Positions 1 to 9,760 of a stretch of DNA of 64,000 nt are shown piece by piece. The notes under the pieces are model-generated. The model made no database searches. It saw nothing but the letters and a program-made list of their open reading frames with translations, and was not told the DNA's origin. The first letter of the stretch is position 1, and each line of letters opens with the position of its first letter. Both the position numbers and the translations under genes were made by a program. Origin of the DNA: Spirochaetota bacterium (GTDB taxonomy: Bacteria > Spirochaetota > GWB1-36-13 > JAKPDD01). The stretch lies in assembly GCA_029552945.1 (NCBI GenBank), contig JAKPDD010000048.1:33553-97552 (forward strand). Direction: 5' to 3'.

Positions 1-316
1 TTAAAAACCCAGGATTATTTTCTCTCAAATATTTTTCATAGAGTGTTTCAGCTATTATCTTTTCATCAGCCTCCTCTTTTGTTATTATATCAAAAACCTT
101 AAGTGATAATAAAAACCTCATTCCTATTTTCTTTACTTCTGGATTAGAATGGTTAACAGCTTTTTTAATATACGGGATTAACAAAGCTTCCTTAAGCCCT
201 TTACCATAAGACTCTGTTGTCATAAATGTTAATGTTGATAAACTCTGTTTCCAATCAGAAGGATCATTACTATTCTCAAGGCCATCAACAACCCATAAAA
301 ACTCTTTTAAGTCCAT
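1..316 (-). CDS. Hypothetical protein, C-terminus cut by window edge
   Basis: An open frame absent from the ORF track. It starts at the ATG complementary to 314-316 and runs off the left edge without a stop, giving 105 visible codons. The peptide begins MDLKEFLWVVDGLE and looks largely helical, with a patch (ALLIPYIKKAVNHSNPEVKK) that resembles a HEAT-type repeat. It lies 22 nt downstream of the PP2C phosphatase gene on the same strand, so it is probably in that operon. I do not recognise the family. The reading frame is clear but the function is unknown. Confidence 0.6.
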   Translation of the reverse strand, partial: MDLKEFLWVVDGLENSNDPSDWKQSLSTLTFMTTESYGKGLKEALLIPYIKKAVNHSNPEVKKIGMRFLLSLKVFDIITKEEADEKIIAETLYEKYLRENNPGFL

Positions 317-338
317 AATAAAATAACCTACTTAATTT

Positions 339-1718
339 TTATACAATATCTAAAATTATCAATGCTTTATCATCAAGAATATTATAATTATCTTCAAAGT
401 TTTCTATATTCCTTACTATAAACTTTTTAGTTGCCTCAGTATCAAGATTCCTAGATAGTAATATAAGATTTTCAAGCCTCTCCTCTGTAAACTCTTCCAT
501 GTTTTTACTAATCATCTCTGTCACACCATCTGTATACAAAACAATCCTGTCACCTCTATCAAGTGTTATAGCTTTTTCCTCCCAATATTCATCTTTAAAA
601 ACACCCAAAAACTTGCCCTTAGTATTAAGTCTTTCAATTTTATGTTTTGAATTCTTATAAATCATAGCCTCATTATGACCTGCATTTGTAAAAACAGCCC
701 TGTTTGTTTTAAGATCTATAAAAATATAGAATGCTGTAACAAAGTAATCACTTATGTTATTTTCTAGTAAATCACTATTTATCTTTTCCATAAGCCCTGA
801 TGGTTTATTATGATAAGCCCTGTAAGTATTTAAAAGGCTTTTAATCATTGTAGTTATTAAGGCAGATGGTACACCATGTCCTGCAACATCAGAGATAAAA
901 ACACCTATTCCATCTTTTTCTCTTCTTACAATAAACTCAAAAAAATCACCGCCAAGCTCTTCCATTGGTTTGTACCAGAAATCAATTTTTATACCATCAA
1001 GTACAGGTGGTCTATCTGGTAAAAGATTTGACTGGATCTTTTGTGCAAGTTCTATTTCCCTCTTAAGATTAACATTTATTCTCTTTATATATTGATAATC
1101 TCTGTAAATACTTTCATAAAGTTTTATAGCTTTTATTATCATACTAAGTGGTAAAACGTTTTTTTCAACATAAGCTATATCATCATACCCTAAGATAATA
1201 GATTTTGTAACTGAAAAGAATACAATGACTCCTATAGGTATTGTTTCAAGGAAAAGTGGTATAGTAAGATGAGACCTAATAGGTAAAACTTCAAAAAACT
1301 CTTTAGTTGATTTTGGCATGTCTTTATCAAGGTCTTTTACATATACTATTTCTTTATTTATAACACTATAAGAAAGAAGTCCACCATTCTCATCAAATGG
1401 TATATCAACTCCCATAAGTCTTGACATTATTTTAGGATCATTACTATACTTTGAAAATATAGGATAAAAATATGGGTCTCTTTTCTTTGTTTCAAGTATA
1501 TAGAGAACAACCCCCTCAGCTCCTAATTGTTCTGTTAAAATCTCAACATATTCATATAATAACATCTTAACTTTATTTATCTGAATTTCACTAAAAACAT
1601 CAGTAATAATCTGGTTTTTAAAAATTTTTATTTTATCTATAGCTTCTCTTAATATTTTTTCAATATCATCTATATTTGTTAAGGTAGATAAAATTTCATG
1701 CCAATTAAAAACTTTCAT
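339..1718 (-). CDS. GAF-SpoIIE/PP2C family serine phosphatase (RsbU-like)
   Basis: A 459-residue cytoplasmic protein. Residues about 45-200 look like a GAF sensory domain and residues about 240-459 are a SpoIIE-type PP2C phosphatase. The metal-binding aspartates are visible in GGDFFEF (D258), SDVAGHGVPSAL (D277) and YTDGVTEM (D397), and a helical linker (ELAQKIQSNLLP) is typical of RsbU-type proteins. Family members dephosphorylate a STAS anti-anti-sigma factor in partner-switching circuits. A STAS protein and an RsbW-like kinase lie at 11653-12401, so they are plausible partners (inference). GGAAG sits just before the ATG. It follows argJ by 48 nt on the same strand. Confidence 0.85.
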   Translation of the reverse strand: MKVFNWHEILSTLTNIDDIEKILREAIDKIKIFKNQIITDVFSEIQINKVKMLLYEYVEILTEQLGAEGVVLYILETKKRDPYFYPIFSKYSNDPKIMSRLMGVDIPFDENGGLLSYSVINKEIVYVKDLDKDMPKSTKEFFEVLPIRSHLTIPLFLETIPIGVIVFFSVTKSIILGYDDIAYVEKNVLPLSMIIKAIKLYESIYRDYQYIKRINVNLKREIELAQKIQSNLLPDRPPVLDGIKIDFWYKPMEELGGDFFEFIVRREKDGIGVFISDVAGHGVPSALITTMIKSLLNTYRAYHNKPSGLMEKINSDLLENNISDYFVTAFYIFIDLKTNRAVFTNAGHNEAMIYKNSKHKIERLNTKGKFLGVFKDEYWEEKAITLDRGDRIVLYTDGVTEMISKNMEEFTEERLENLILLSRNLDTEATKKFIVRNIENFEDNYNILDDKALIILDIV

Positions 1719-1766
1719 TAACTTCCTTTTTTATGAAAGATTTATTATTTAAAATTTTAAAAAATA

Positions 1767-2936
1767 TCAAGTTGTATACTCTGCATTAATCTTAACATAA
1801 TCATAAGAAAGATCACAAGTAATAAACTCAGTATTAAATATACCGATCCCCATATCAACAATTATAATATTTTCCTTTGATTTCATGGAATTCGATAACA
1901 TCACTTTATCAAAATCTGTTGGTTTACCATCTTTAAATACAAGAATATCATTAATAATTATTTTAATCCTCTTTTCATCTATTTTTAATGCCCCACTATA
2001 ACCTATAGAGGCAACTATTCTACCCCAATTAGGATCATTTCCAAAAAGTGCTGTCTTAACAAGTAACGAGTTAGCAATAGTTCTTGCTATCTTATCAGCA
2101 TCGGAAACAGAGTAAGCATTATTTACAATAATCTTAACAACCTTTGTTGCACCTTCACCATCTTTTACTATCATATAAGAGAGTTCTTTAGCAATTTCAA
2201 GAATAGCTCTGTAAAAAATATCATAATTTTTAGAATTAATCTCTACATCAGATGCTCCATTAGAAAGCAAAATAAGACTATCATTAGTACTCATATCACC
2301 ATCAACAGATATTTTATTAAAACTATTATCAGCAACACTTTTTAAAATTTTTTGAGAAATTTTCATACTTATGGATGCATCTGTTAATATAAAACCAAGC
2401 ATTGTAGCCATATTAGGATGTATCATCCCTGAACCTTTAGCAAAACCAGTTATAGTAACCATCTTACCATCTATTAAAATCTCTTTATAAGCATATTTAG
2501 GAAACGTATCAGTAGTCATTATAGCTTTAGCAAACTCCTCTGGCTCATCAAGTACAAGATTAGCAAAAGAACTTACCATTCTGTCAACCGGAAGCCTTAC
2601 TCCTATAACACCTGTAGAAAGTGGTAAACACTCATCCTCATTAACGTTAAACTTTTTTGATAATTCTTTTAATAAATAAATAGAATCTTTATAACCATCA
2701 TCACCTGTACAAGCATTAGCATTTCCACTATTTACCATAACAAGCCTTATATTTTTTTTATCTTTAAGTCTTTTAATACATATATTAACAGGTGCTGCTT
2801 TAATAACATTTTTTGTAAAAACCCCAGAATATACAGCAGGTCTATCTGAAAATATTAAGCCTATATCTTTACGCCCCGGCTTTTTTATTGAAGCTGATGT
2901 TGTATAAACAGAATAGCCAGAAGGTAGTTTTAACAT
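1767..2936 (-). CDS. argJ: Glutamate N-acetyltransferase / amino-acid acetyltransferase ArgJ
   Basis: A 389-residue arginine-biosynthesis enzyme that transfers the acetyl group from N-acetylornithine to glutamate; bifunctional forms also use acetyl-CoA. The self-cleavage and nucleophile motif HPNMATMLGF is present (A177-T178), so the chain should split into alpha and beta subunits. The oxyanion motif STGVIG (107-112) and MVNSGNANACTG are intact. Length is normal for the family. It overlaps the upstream argC by 7 nt, so the two are translationally coupled. Whether it is mono- or bifunctional cannot be read from the sequence. Confidence 0.93.
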   Translation of the reverse strand: MLKLPSGYSVYTTSASIKKPGRKDIGLIFSDRPAVYSGVFTKNVIKAAPVNICIKRLKDKKNIRLVMVNSGNANACTGDDGYKDSIYLLKELSKKFNVNEDECLPLSTGVIGVRLPVDRMVSSFANLVLDEPEEFAKAIMTTDTFPKYAYKEILIDGKMVTITGFAKGSGMIHPNMATMLGFILTDASISMKISQKILKSVADNSFNKISVDGDMSTNDSLILLSNGASDVEINSKNYDIFYRAILEIAKELSYMIVKDGEGATKVVKIIVNNAYSVSDADKIARTIANSLLVKTALFGNDPNWGRIVASIGYSGALKIDEKRIKIIINDILVFKDGKPTDFDKVMLSNSMKSKENIIIVDMGIGIFNTEFITCDLSYDYVKINAEYTT

Positions 2937-3931
2937 AATCCCTCCTTTTCATCAAATCCAAATAAAATATTCATGTTCTGAATAGCTTGTCCGCTTGCAC
3001 CCTTTATAAGATTGTCAATCACTGAAACTATTATCATAGTAGATATACCATCATAGTATAAATTAAAATGGCAGTGATTTGTATAAATAACATTTTTTAT
3101 CTGTGGTTCAACAATTTTTATAAAAAGTTCATCTCTATATTTTTCATAAACATATTCACAAGCAATTTTATAATCAGTTTCAGAAATACCTGTAAGATAA
3201 ATTGTAGATATTATCCCCCTGTTTATTGGTATAAGGTGGGGAGTAAAAACAATTTTTTTATTTTTCCCTGTCCATAGTTTAATATATCTTTCAATTTCTG
3301 GAATATGTCTATGTTTTCTACCAATACTGTATGCTTTCAAAGACTCATTAACTTCACAGAAAAGATAATCTTCTGCAACTTTTTTGCCAGCTCCACTTAC
3401 ACCACTTTTAGAATCAATTATTATTGTCTCAGGATCAACTTTTTCTAAAACAGGTATTAAAGGTATAAGTACAGAGGTAGGATAACAACCAGGATTAGCA
3501 ATAATTTTTACATCTTTCTTAATATCTGTTCTATTAATTTCTGGAATACAATATACAGCTTTATCAAGCAATTCAGGAATAAAATGATCAAACTTATACC
3601 ATCTTTTATAATCATTATTTTCAAGTCTAAAGTCAGCACTTATATCAATAATAACTTTATTGCCATCATAGATATCTTTAACAATTTTATGTGATGTATC
3701 AGAAGGAGTTGCAAGAAAAATTACATCAAGATTTTCCATATATTTTTTATCAACATCCTTATATCTTAGATTGGAATATTTTTTTGGTAGAAATGGATAA
3801 TCATCAATAACAGGTTTATCCTTATCCCTCGAAGATACGTATAATACTTCAACACCAGAATGAAAAGAGAGAAGTCTTAATAGTTCTTTACCACTATATC
3901 CAGTACCGCCTACTATTCCTGCTTTTATCAT
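2930..3931 (-). CDS. argC: N-acetyl-gamma-glutamyl-phosphate reductase ArgC
   Basis: A 333-residue NADPH-dependent reductase for the third step of arginine/ornithine synthesis. The N-terminal nucleotide-binding loop GIVGGTGYSGKELLRLL and the catalytic cysteine motif NPGCYPTS (C149) are present, as is the SGVSGAGKK segment. Full length for the short bacterial class. It is the first gene of an argC-argJ pair overlapping by 7 nt. The 126 nt upstream are AT-rich and separate it from the HAD gene; I see no clear promoter or ARG-box there. Confidence 0.94.
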   Translation of the reverse strand: MIKAGIVGGTGYSGKELLRLLSFHSGVEVLYVSSRDKDKPVIDDYPFLPKKYSNLRYKDVDKKYMENLDVIFLATPSDTSHKIVKDIYDGNKVIIDISADFRLENNDYKRWYKFDHFIPELLDKAVYCIPEINRTDIKKDVKIIANPGCYPTSVLIPLIPVLEKVDPETIIIDSKSGVSGAGKKVAEDYLFCEVNESLKAYSIGRKHRHIPEIERYIKLWTGKNKKIVFTPHLIPINRGIISTIYLTGISETDYKIACEYVYEKYRDELFIKIVEPQIKNVIYTNHCHFNLYYDGISTMIIVSVIDNLIKGASGQAIQNMNILFGFDEKEGLC

Positions 3932-4057
3932 AAATTAAACCTTAAAAAATTGTTTTCTACTACTTAAATTTAAATATTTATTAAATAAATCTTAGGCATT
4001 TTTTAGAATTTAAAAGATTAATTTTTTAATAACTAAAAGCAGAATAATAGAACAATA

Positions 4058-4726
4058 TTAAATCATAACAGATAGTCTTTTATAAAGAAGATCAATATTT
4101 AAAAGAAAAATATTATCTAAAATAAAGTCTGGATTATATTTTTTAAGTTCTTCAGCAGTGTATATTCCTGTTGTTACAGCAACAGATATTCCGCCTGTCT
4201 TTTTTGCAAGACTTATATCAAGCGGTGTATCACCTATTATAACAGGTATTTTAGACTTATTTCTTTTTAATAATACATCAGCAAGTTCATCACGATAGTA
4301 TAATGCATCATCACCAAAAACAGATCTATCCCAATAAAAATAATCTGATAATTTTTTAAAGCCCAATTTTATTTTTGCACCCTCTTTTATATTACCAGTT
4401 ACAAGTATCTTATCCTCATTTTCAATAGATTTCAAAAACTCATAGACACCATCAAAAACAGTAACTTCGCTATTTTTTATCTCTTTTTTAAGATTTTCTA
4501 TATACAAAGACTTAAATTTATCCCAGATATCATCAGAATACTCATAATCAATTAATTTTAATATGTCTTTGAATATACCAGGATCTACTCTCCCAGCCAT
4601 TGAAATATTTGACCAATCAATTTTTTTATTAAAGAGGTGCCAGGTCGCACTTTTAAACGACCTTGTACCAGCACCATTTGTTGACAACAAAGTCCCATCA
4701 ATATCAAAACAAAAAATTAAACTCAT
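4058..4726 (-). CDS. HAD-family hydrolase, phosphoglycolate-phosphatase-like
   Basis: A 222-residue haloacid-dehalogenase phosphatase. Motif I is FDIDGT (D8, D10), motif II is LVTGN near residue 115, and motif IV is VIIGDTPLDISLAKK. A helical cap domain lies between motifs I and II (residues about 20-95), as in the Gph/PGP subfamily. The substrate cannot be told from sequence; phosphoglycolate or another small phosphate ester is possible. It lies 9 nt downstream of the HU gene and probably ends the sua5-hisB-purH-hup run. Confidence 0.8.
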   Translation of the reverse strand: MSLIFCFDIDGTLLSTNGAGTRSFKSATWHLFNKKIDWSNISMAGRVDPGIFKDILKLIDYEYSDDIWDKFKSLYIENLKKEIKNSEVTVFDGVYEFLKSIENEDKILVTGNIKEGAKIKLGFKKLSDYFYWDRSVFGDDALYYRDELADVLLKRNKSKIPVIIGDTPLDISLAKKTGGISVAVTTGIYTAEELKKYNPDFILDNIFLLNIDLLYKRLSVMI

Positions 4727-4735
4727 AAAATAAAA

Positions 4736-5044
4736 TTAATTTATTGAATCGTTTAATTTATCACTTGCCTTAAATCTTACAAGCTTTTTAGCAGGAACTT
4801 TTATCTTTTTAGATGGGTCTTTTGGATTTGTTTTTAAAGTTGCCTTCCTCTCCTTAACAGTAAAAGAACCAAACCCAATAAGAGATACTTTCTTCCCTTG
4901 CTTAAGTGAATCACACAATACATCAACAGTAGAATCAACAATCATTTCAATCTCTTTTTTTGTAATCTTTTCTTCTGGATTTTCCTGTTTGATTTTTTCA
5001 AAAATCAAGCTTACAATATCTTTTTTGTTAACTGAAGCTGACAT
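4736..5044 (-). CDS. HU/IHF-family DNA-binding protein
   Basis: A 102-residue histone-like protein. The N-terminal helices (KKDIVSLIFEKIKQ) and the beta-arm core LIGFGSFTVKERKA are classical HU, followed by NPKDPSKKIKVPAKKLVRFK; the usual arm-tip NP is present. It compacts and bends DNA as a dimer. It is slightly longer than canonical 90-residue HU at the N-terminus and at the NPKDPSKK arm. A strong TAGGAGG-like ribosome site (complement of tcctccta) precedes the ATG. It could be HU or an IHF-like subunit. Confidence 0.92.
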   Translation of the reverse strand: MSASVNKKDIVSLIFEKIKQENPEEKITKKEIEMIVDSTVDVLCDSLKQGKKVSLIGFGSFTVKERKATLKTNPKDPSKKIKVPAKKLVRFKASDKLNDSIN

Positions 5045-5156
5045 ATTTCCTCCTAAAAATATGATTTTTATTTTTTATATTTTTAATTTAATAAAAAAAC
5101 AATAAAAAAAGATAATAAACAAATTTTTAATTAAAATATTAAAATTTTATAAAAAA

Positions 5157-6275
5157 TTAATGATGAGAAAAACTCCTCTCATCAGTAAATACCATTGTAA
5201 TATTATGTTCATTACAGGCTTCTATAATCTCTTTATCTCTTAAAGAGCCTCCTGGTTGAACTATTGCAGATATGCCAACACTTGCTGCAAGGTCAATTGA
5301 GTCTCTAAATGGAAAAAACCCATCAGAAGAGAGAACAGCACCATCAAGAGAGATACCTAATTTATTTTTAGTTTTAGCCTTGTTAATCGCCTGTTCAAGG
5401 GCACCAACTCTATCCTGCTCCCCAGTACCTATTGAAAGAGTAACACCATTTTTCACTATAACTATACCATTTGACCTTACACCAATATTAACATACCAAG
5501 CAAAAAGCATATCATTTAATTCTCTTTCAGTCGGCTCTCTCTTTACTTCTATAATCCCATTCTCATCTTTATAATAAGCTTTTATAAAATCATCTGATGA
5601 TTTTATTTTTGTTAAAAATTGTTCAGCAATAATCACAGAACCATCCTGCAATAATTTAATTTCAGGTAGAGCTTTATCATCTCTATATTTAGGGAGGCTA
5701 TTTATATTTTTAACCTTAATAATCCTTATCTGTTTATTCCTCTTATATTTATCAAAATTATTAAATACTCTTATTGCCTCCTTAGTATAACCTGGAGCAA
5801 AAACATTTTCAACAACAGTTTGCATTATTTCATCAGCAGTATACTCATCAACTTCTGTATTAAAAACAACTGATGCACCGAAAGCTGCTTGAGGATCAGC
5901 TTCCCTAGCTTTTATATATACATCTTTTAATTTTTCTTCCTGATTAAACTTTATAGCAACACCACTTGGATTAAGGTGTTTCATAACAGCAACAGCCGGC
6001 TTATCAAAATATTTTAATATTTTATATGCCTGATTAGCATCCTCTATGTTTGTCTGAGAAAGACCATCTTTTCCATTTTTTATTATCTCCAAATCACCAA
6101 AAAACATATCGAATTCTGTCATAATTTTATAGTAACTAGCAGGTTGATGAGGATTTGTACCATATCTTAAGTCCATAACCTTTGAATATTCTATTACTAC
6201 ATCCCCAAACCTAATACATAATTTTTCAGGATAAAATGACTCAGTTTTTTTAAAATACTTATCTTTAAAACTCAA
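5157..6275 (-). CDS. purH: Stand-alone AICAR formyltransferase (PurH-type, no IMP cyclohydrolase domain)
   Basis: A 372-residue protein matching only the AICAR-transformylase part of PurH: LRYGTNPHQPASYY, KHLNPSGVA, DPQAAFGASVVFN, SDGFFPFRDSID and the C-terminal RSFSHH. It formylates AICAR with 10-formyl-THF late in purine synthesis. The roughly 195-residue N-terminal MGS-like IMP-cyclohydrolase domain of bifunctional PurH (over 500 residues) is missing, so ring closure must be done elsewhere. Short AICARFT-only proteins are known in some bacteria. The start codon overlaps the hisB stop by 4 nt. That is meaningful because histidine synthesis releases AICAR. Confidence 0.88.
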   Translation of the reverse strand: MSFKDKYFKKTESFYPEKLCIRFGDVVIEYSKVMDLRYGTNPHQPASYYKIMTEFDMFFGDLEIIKNGKDGLSQTNIEDANQAYKILKYFDKPAVAVMKHLNPSGVAIKFNQEEKLKDVYIKAREADPQAAFGASVVFNTEVDEYTADEIMQTVVENVFAPGYTKEAIRVFNNFDKYKRNKQIRIIKVKNINSLPKYRDDKALPEIKLLQDGSVIIAEQFLTKIKSSDDFIKAYYKDENGIIEVKREPTERELNDMLFAWYVNIGVRSNGIVIVKNGVTLSIGTGEQDRVGALEQAINKAKTKNKLGISLDGAVLSSDGFFPFRDSIDLAASVGISAIVQPGGSLRDKEIIEACNEHNITMVFTDERSFSHH

Positions 6276-6856
6276 TCTAAAACTCCTTTTGTTGATGGTA
6301 TATCGTCCTTTGATATTCTAGTAGCTTTTTTTAAAGCTCTTGCAAGAGACTTAAATATTGCTTCTGCGATATGATGTTTATTATTGCCATAAAAAACCTG
6401 AATATGTATATTGGCCTTAAGATTATTTGTAAAAGATATTATAAACTCCCTTATAAGTTCTGTATCAAATCTATTAATAATACCATTGAATCTATCTGGT
6501 ACATTATATACCCAGTATGGTCTCCCTGATATATCAACAGCACACATACACAGTGTCTCATCCATAGGAATGATAGAACTTCCAAACCTTTCTATACCCT
6601 TTTTATCACCCAGGGCCTTATTAATAGCTCTACCAAGAACTATACCAATGTCCTCAACAGTATGATGCATGTCTATATCAAGGTCACCATTAGCCTCAAT
6701 CTCTATATCAAAACCGCTATGTTTGGTAAATATATTTATCATATGATTTAAAAATCCAATTCCACTTGCTATATTTGCTTTACCTTCTCCATCAAGATTA
6801 ACTCTCACAAAGATTTCTGTTTCAGAAGTCTTTCTATTTTCCTCTCCAATTCTCAT
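6272..6856 (-). CDS. hisB: Imidazoleglycerol-phosphate dehydratase HisB
   Basis: A 194-residue monofunctional IGP dehydratase of histidine synthesis; the HisB phosphatase domain of enterobacteria is absent. Both metal-binding repeats are visible: DMHHTVEDIG (residues 62-71) and GNNKHHIAEAIFK near the C-terminus. The N-terminal pattern TSETEIFVRVNLDG is typical. It lies 10 nt after sua5 and overlaps the AICAR formyltransferase gene by 4 nt (ATGA), so it is probably co-translated. No other his gene except hisS is in the window. Confidence 0.95.
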   Translation of the reverse strand: MRIGEENRKTSETEIFVRVNLDGEGKANIASGIGFLNHMINIFTKHSGFDIEIEANGDLDIDMHHTVEDIGIVLGRAINKALGDKKGIERFGSSIIPMDETLCMCAVDISGRPYWVYNVPDRFNGIINRFDTELIREFIISFTNNLKANIHIQVFYGNNKHHIAEAIFKSLARALKKATRISKDDIPSTKGVLD

Positions 6857-6866
6857 TTAAAACTCC

Positions 6867-7847
6867 CTAATTTATGAAATAATCACTTGCTTTCTGAAGT
6901 CTGTTTAAAATACTGAACCCAATTCCTTTACTCTCTGGTTCTTCTATCATTATAAGGTCATACCCTTTAGTTTCACACTCATAAAGCAGTCTGTAAATTT
7001 TACTTGAAAGTTCATCATAAGAATTAAAATTATATACATCAAATTTATCTATTTTTTGTCTTGAGATAAAAAAAGGTTTAATAAAATTGTTATTTTTAAC
7101 AAAATCAAAAGCAGTATTAAGGTTTTTAAACATACATACAGTTGTACTAACCTTGTAATGTCTATACTTTGTCCCAGGTGAAATAAAACTATTATTGATT
7201 TCAACTCTACCAACAACTTTTTTAAGTTCCTCTATTGTAACAGATCCTGGCCTTAAGACTTTTAATGGATAAGTTCTTATATCAACAACTGTCGATTCAA
7301 TACCAAACTGTGTTTCACCACCATCTATTATTAAAGGAACTTTATTAAAAAGTTCTTTTAACATATCAATATTTGTTGCACTCGGTCTGCCTGAGATATT
7401 AGCACTTGGGGCTGCAATTGGAAGTTTGGAATCTTTTATAAGAGATAAAGCAATTTGATGATCAGGTATTCTTATTGCAACACTATCAAGCCCGCCAGTA
7501 GTTTCATAAGGTATAATATTTTTTTTATCAAGTATAAACGTGATAGGGCCTGGAGAAAATCTATCATATAAGTCATTAAGCATAGACTTCTCTTTTACCA
7601 CAGCATACTCATATATCCAATCTTTATCAAACACATGAAGTATTAAAGGATTATCTGCCGGCCTATTTTTTATTTTAAATATTTTTAAAACTGCTTCTCT
7701 ATCAAGACCATTTGCCCCTATGCCATACACAGTTTCTGTTGGAAAAACAACTACTTCAGAATTTTTGATAAGTTCAACTGCCTCTTTTATTGATGAACTT
7801 ATATCTGTATCTATCTTTATAATCTTTGTTTCCAAAGTTACCCTCAT
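6867..7847 (-). CDS. sua5: Threonylcarbamoyl-AMP synthase, Sua5 type
   Basis: A 326-residue Sua5 protein. Residues about 18-205 are the YrdC fold, with VVFPTETVYGIGANGLD, KNRPADNPLILHV, PIAAPSANISGRPSAT and LRPGSVTIEEL; the remaining ~115 residues form the C-terminal Sua5 domain, which distinguishes it from TsaC. It makes threonylcarbamoyl-AMP from threonine, bicarbonate and ATP for t6A37 in ANN-decoding tRNAs. It is the first gene of the sua5-hisB-purH-hup-HAD run and diverges from htpG across 131 nt. Confidence 0.92.
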   Translation of the reverse strand: MRVTLETKIIKIDTDISSSIKEAVELIKNSEVVVFPTETVYGIGANGLDREAVLKIFKIKNRPADNPLILHVFDKDWIYEYAVVKEKSMLNDLYDRFSPGPITFILDKKNIIPYETTGGLDSVAIRIPDHQIALSLIKDSKLPIAAPSANISGRPSATNIDMLKELFNKVPLIIDGGETQFGIESTVVDIRTYPLKVLRPGSVTIEELKKVVGRVEINNSFISPGTKYRHYKVSTTVCMFKNLNTAFDFVKNNNFIKPFFISRQKIDKFDVYNFNSYDELSSKIYRLLYECETKGYDLIMIEEPESKGIGFSILNRLQKASDYFIN

Positions 7848-7978
7848 AATTTTGATAAAAGACCTATTTTAAAACTAAATAAATACCTTAAAAATAAAAA
7901 AAAGCAAGGTATTAAAAACCATAATATTAGGAAATATTAAATTTAAATATATAAAATTTTTAGTTTAGGAGTTAAAAA

Positions 7979-9760
7979 ATGGCTGAAAAAGGGACTCTAT
8001 ACGTAAATACAGAAGGTTTACTTCCAATAATAAAAAAATGGTTATATACTGAAAGAGAAATATTTTTAAGAGAAATAATATCAAACAGTTATGATGCAAT
8101 AAATAAACTTAAACACTTATGTTTAATAGGAGAATACAAGGGAGAAGAGACAGAATATAAAATAGAGGTATTTATTAATAAAGACAATAAGACAATAAGT
8201 GTAAAAGATAATGGTATCGGTTTATCATATGAAGAGGTAAAAAAATATATAAATCAAATTGCTTTTTCAGGTGCAAAAGAGTTTGTACAAAAATATACAA
8301 ACATAGATAAAAACTCACTTATAGGATTTTTTGGTCTTGGTTTTTACAGTTCATTCATAGTATCAAAAAAAGTTGAAATAATATCAAAGTCTTATAGAGA
8401 AGATGAAAAACCAATAAAATGGGTATCTGACGGTACAACATCTTATGAGCTTGAAACATTGGATGATAGTAATATAAAAAGAGGAACAACAGTAACAATG
8501 TATCTTGATGATGAAAGTATTGAATTTATTGACAAAGAAAAAATAAAATCTATAATAAAAAAATATTCAAACTTTCTCGATATTCCTATATATATTGATA
8601 ATGAAAAAATAAATTATGGGGAACCACTGTGGGCAAAAGATCCTAAAACTCTCAGTGAAAATGATTATAAAGAGTTTTTTAAAGAATGTTTTGGTTATAA
8701 AGAGCCCATGTTCTGGATACACTTTAGAACAGAATATCCTTTTGAAATGAGGGGAATACTCTATTTCCCTAAGATTTACAGTAATCTAGATCTTGAAAAT
8801 GGTTCTATAAGATTATTTGTTAAAAATGTATTTGTAGTTGAAAACATAAAAGAGATGCTGCCAGACTTTTTAGCAGGTGTATATGGAGTCATAGACAGTA
8901 CTGACATACCACTTAATGTTTCAAGGAGTCAATTCCAGAATGATATTAAGATAAAAAAAATATCCTCATACATTGTAAAAAAATTCGGGGAAGAGATATC
9001 AGAAATATATAATAAAGATAAAGAAAGATTCATAAAAATATGGGAAGACATAAATGTTTTACTAAAATATGGTGCTATAAAGGATGAACAATTCTACAAT
9101 AAAATAAAAGATATAATAATATTCAAAGATAATAATAATGAATATTGCACAATAAATGAATATATCACAAAAAATAAAATAGAAAAAGATGGCAAAAATA
9201 TAATACTTTACTCTGATCAAAAAACACCACAGTTAGACAGCTTTGTAAAGACATCTGGTAAAAACACAATAATTATAAATCCTATAATAGACATACATCT
9301 ATTTAACTTTATAGAATCAAAAGAGAATACAATAAGTTTTGTAAGGTTTGACTCAGATAAAAACCCATTAATATATAGTGAGATAGAAGTTGATAAAGAA
9401 AAAAAAGATAGGATTATAGAAGTTTTTAAAAAATATCTTGACGTAGAAGTCGAGGTAAAAAATACAAATGATAGTGATTCACACCTTGTAATCTTAATAG
9501 ATGAAAATATGAAAAGATTTAGTGAAATTTCAAGATTTATACTAAAAGACCAAAATATTAAAAACCATTATAAGATCCTTGTTAATCCAAACTCACACCT
9601 TGTCTCAAAAGTGTTGCTACTTGACACAGTAGATAAAGAAAAAGCAAAAAAACTTGCTGAGCACTTAAGAGATCTTGCACTACTTTCAAGTGGGCTTCTG
9701 GAACCAGAATTAGTTAAAGATTTTGTCAAACGAAGTTACGAATTTATAATAAACATATAG
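7979..9760 (+). CDS. htpG: Hsp90-family chaperone HtpG
   Basis: A 593-residue Hsp90 chaperone, a little short for HtpG (usually 610-650). The N-terminal GHKL ATPase motifs are present but divergent: FLREIISNSYDAINKL, VKDNGIGLSYEEV, and IGFFGLGFYSSFIVS where IGQFGVGFYS is usual. The middle-domain segments LYFPKIYSN and DIPLNVSRSQFQ follow, with a C-terminal dimerisation region from about residue 480. The ribosome site TTAGGAG is 8 nt before the ATG. No CIRCE repeat is visible upstream. The 3' end overlaps convergent aat by 17 nt. Confidence 0.93.
   Translation: MAEKGTLYVNTEGLLPIIKKWLYTEREIFLREIISNSYDAINKLKHLCLIGEYKGEETEYKIEVFINKDNKTISVKDNGIGLSYEEVKKYINQIAFSGAKEFVQKYTNIDKNSLIGFFGLGFYSSFIVSKKVEIISKSYREDEKPIKWVSDGTTSYELETLDDSNIKRGTTVTMYLDDESIEFIDKEKIKSIIKKYSNFLDIPIYIDNEKINYGEPLWAKDPKTLSENDYKEFFKECFGYKEPMFWIHFRTEYPFEMRGILYFPKIYSNLDLENGSIRLFVKNVFVVENIKEMLPDFLAGVYGVIDSTDIPLNVSRSQFQNDIKIKKISSYIVKKFGEEISEIYNKDKERFIKIWEDINVLLKYGAIKDEQFYNKIKDIIIFKDNNNEYCTINEYITKNKIEKDGKNIILYSDQKTPQLDSFVKTSGKNTIIINPIIDIHLFNFIESKENTISFVRFDSDKNPLIYSEIEVDKEKKDRIIEVFKKYLDVEVEVKNTNDSDSHLVILIDENMKRFSEISRFILKDQNIKNHYKILVNPNSHLVSKVLLLDTVDKEKAKKLAEHLRDLALLSSGLLEPELVKDFVKRSYEFIINI

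Noticed and set aside
7848-7978. CIRCE or other heat-shock operator before htpG
   Set aside because: No TTAGCACTC/GAGTGCTAA-type repeat is present in the 131 nt.
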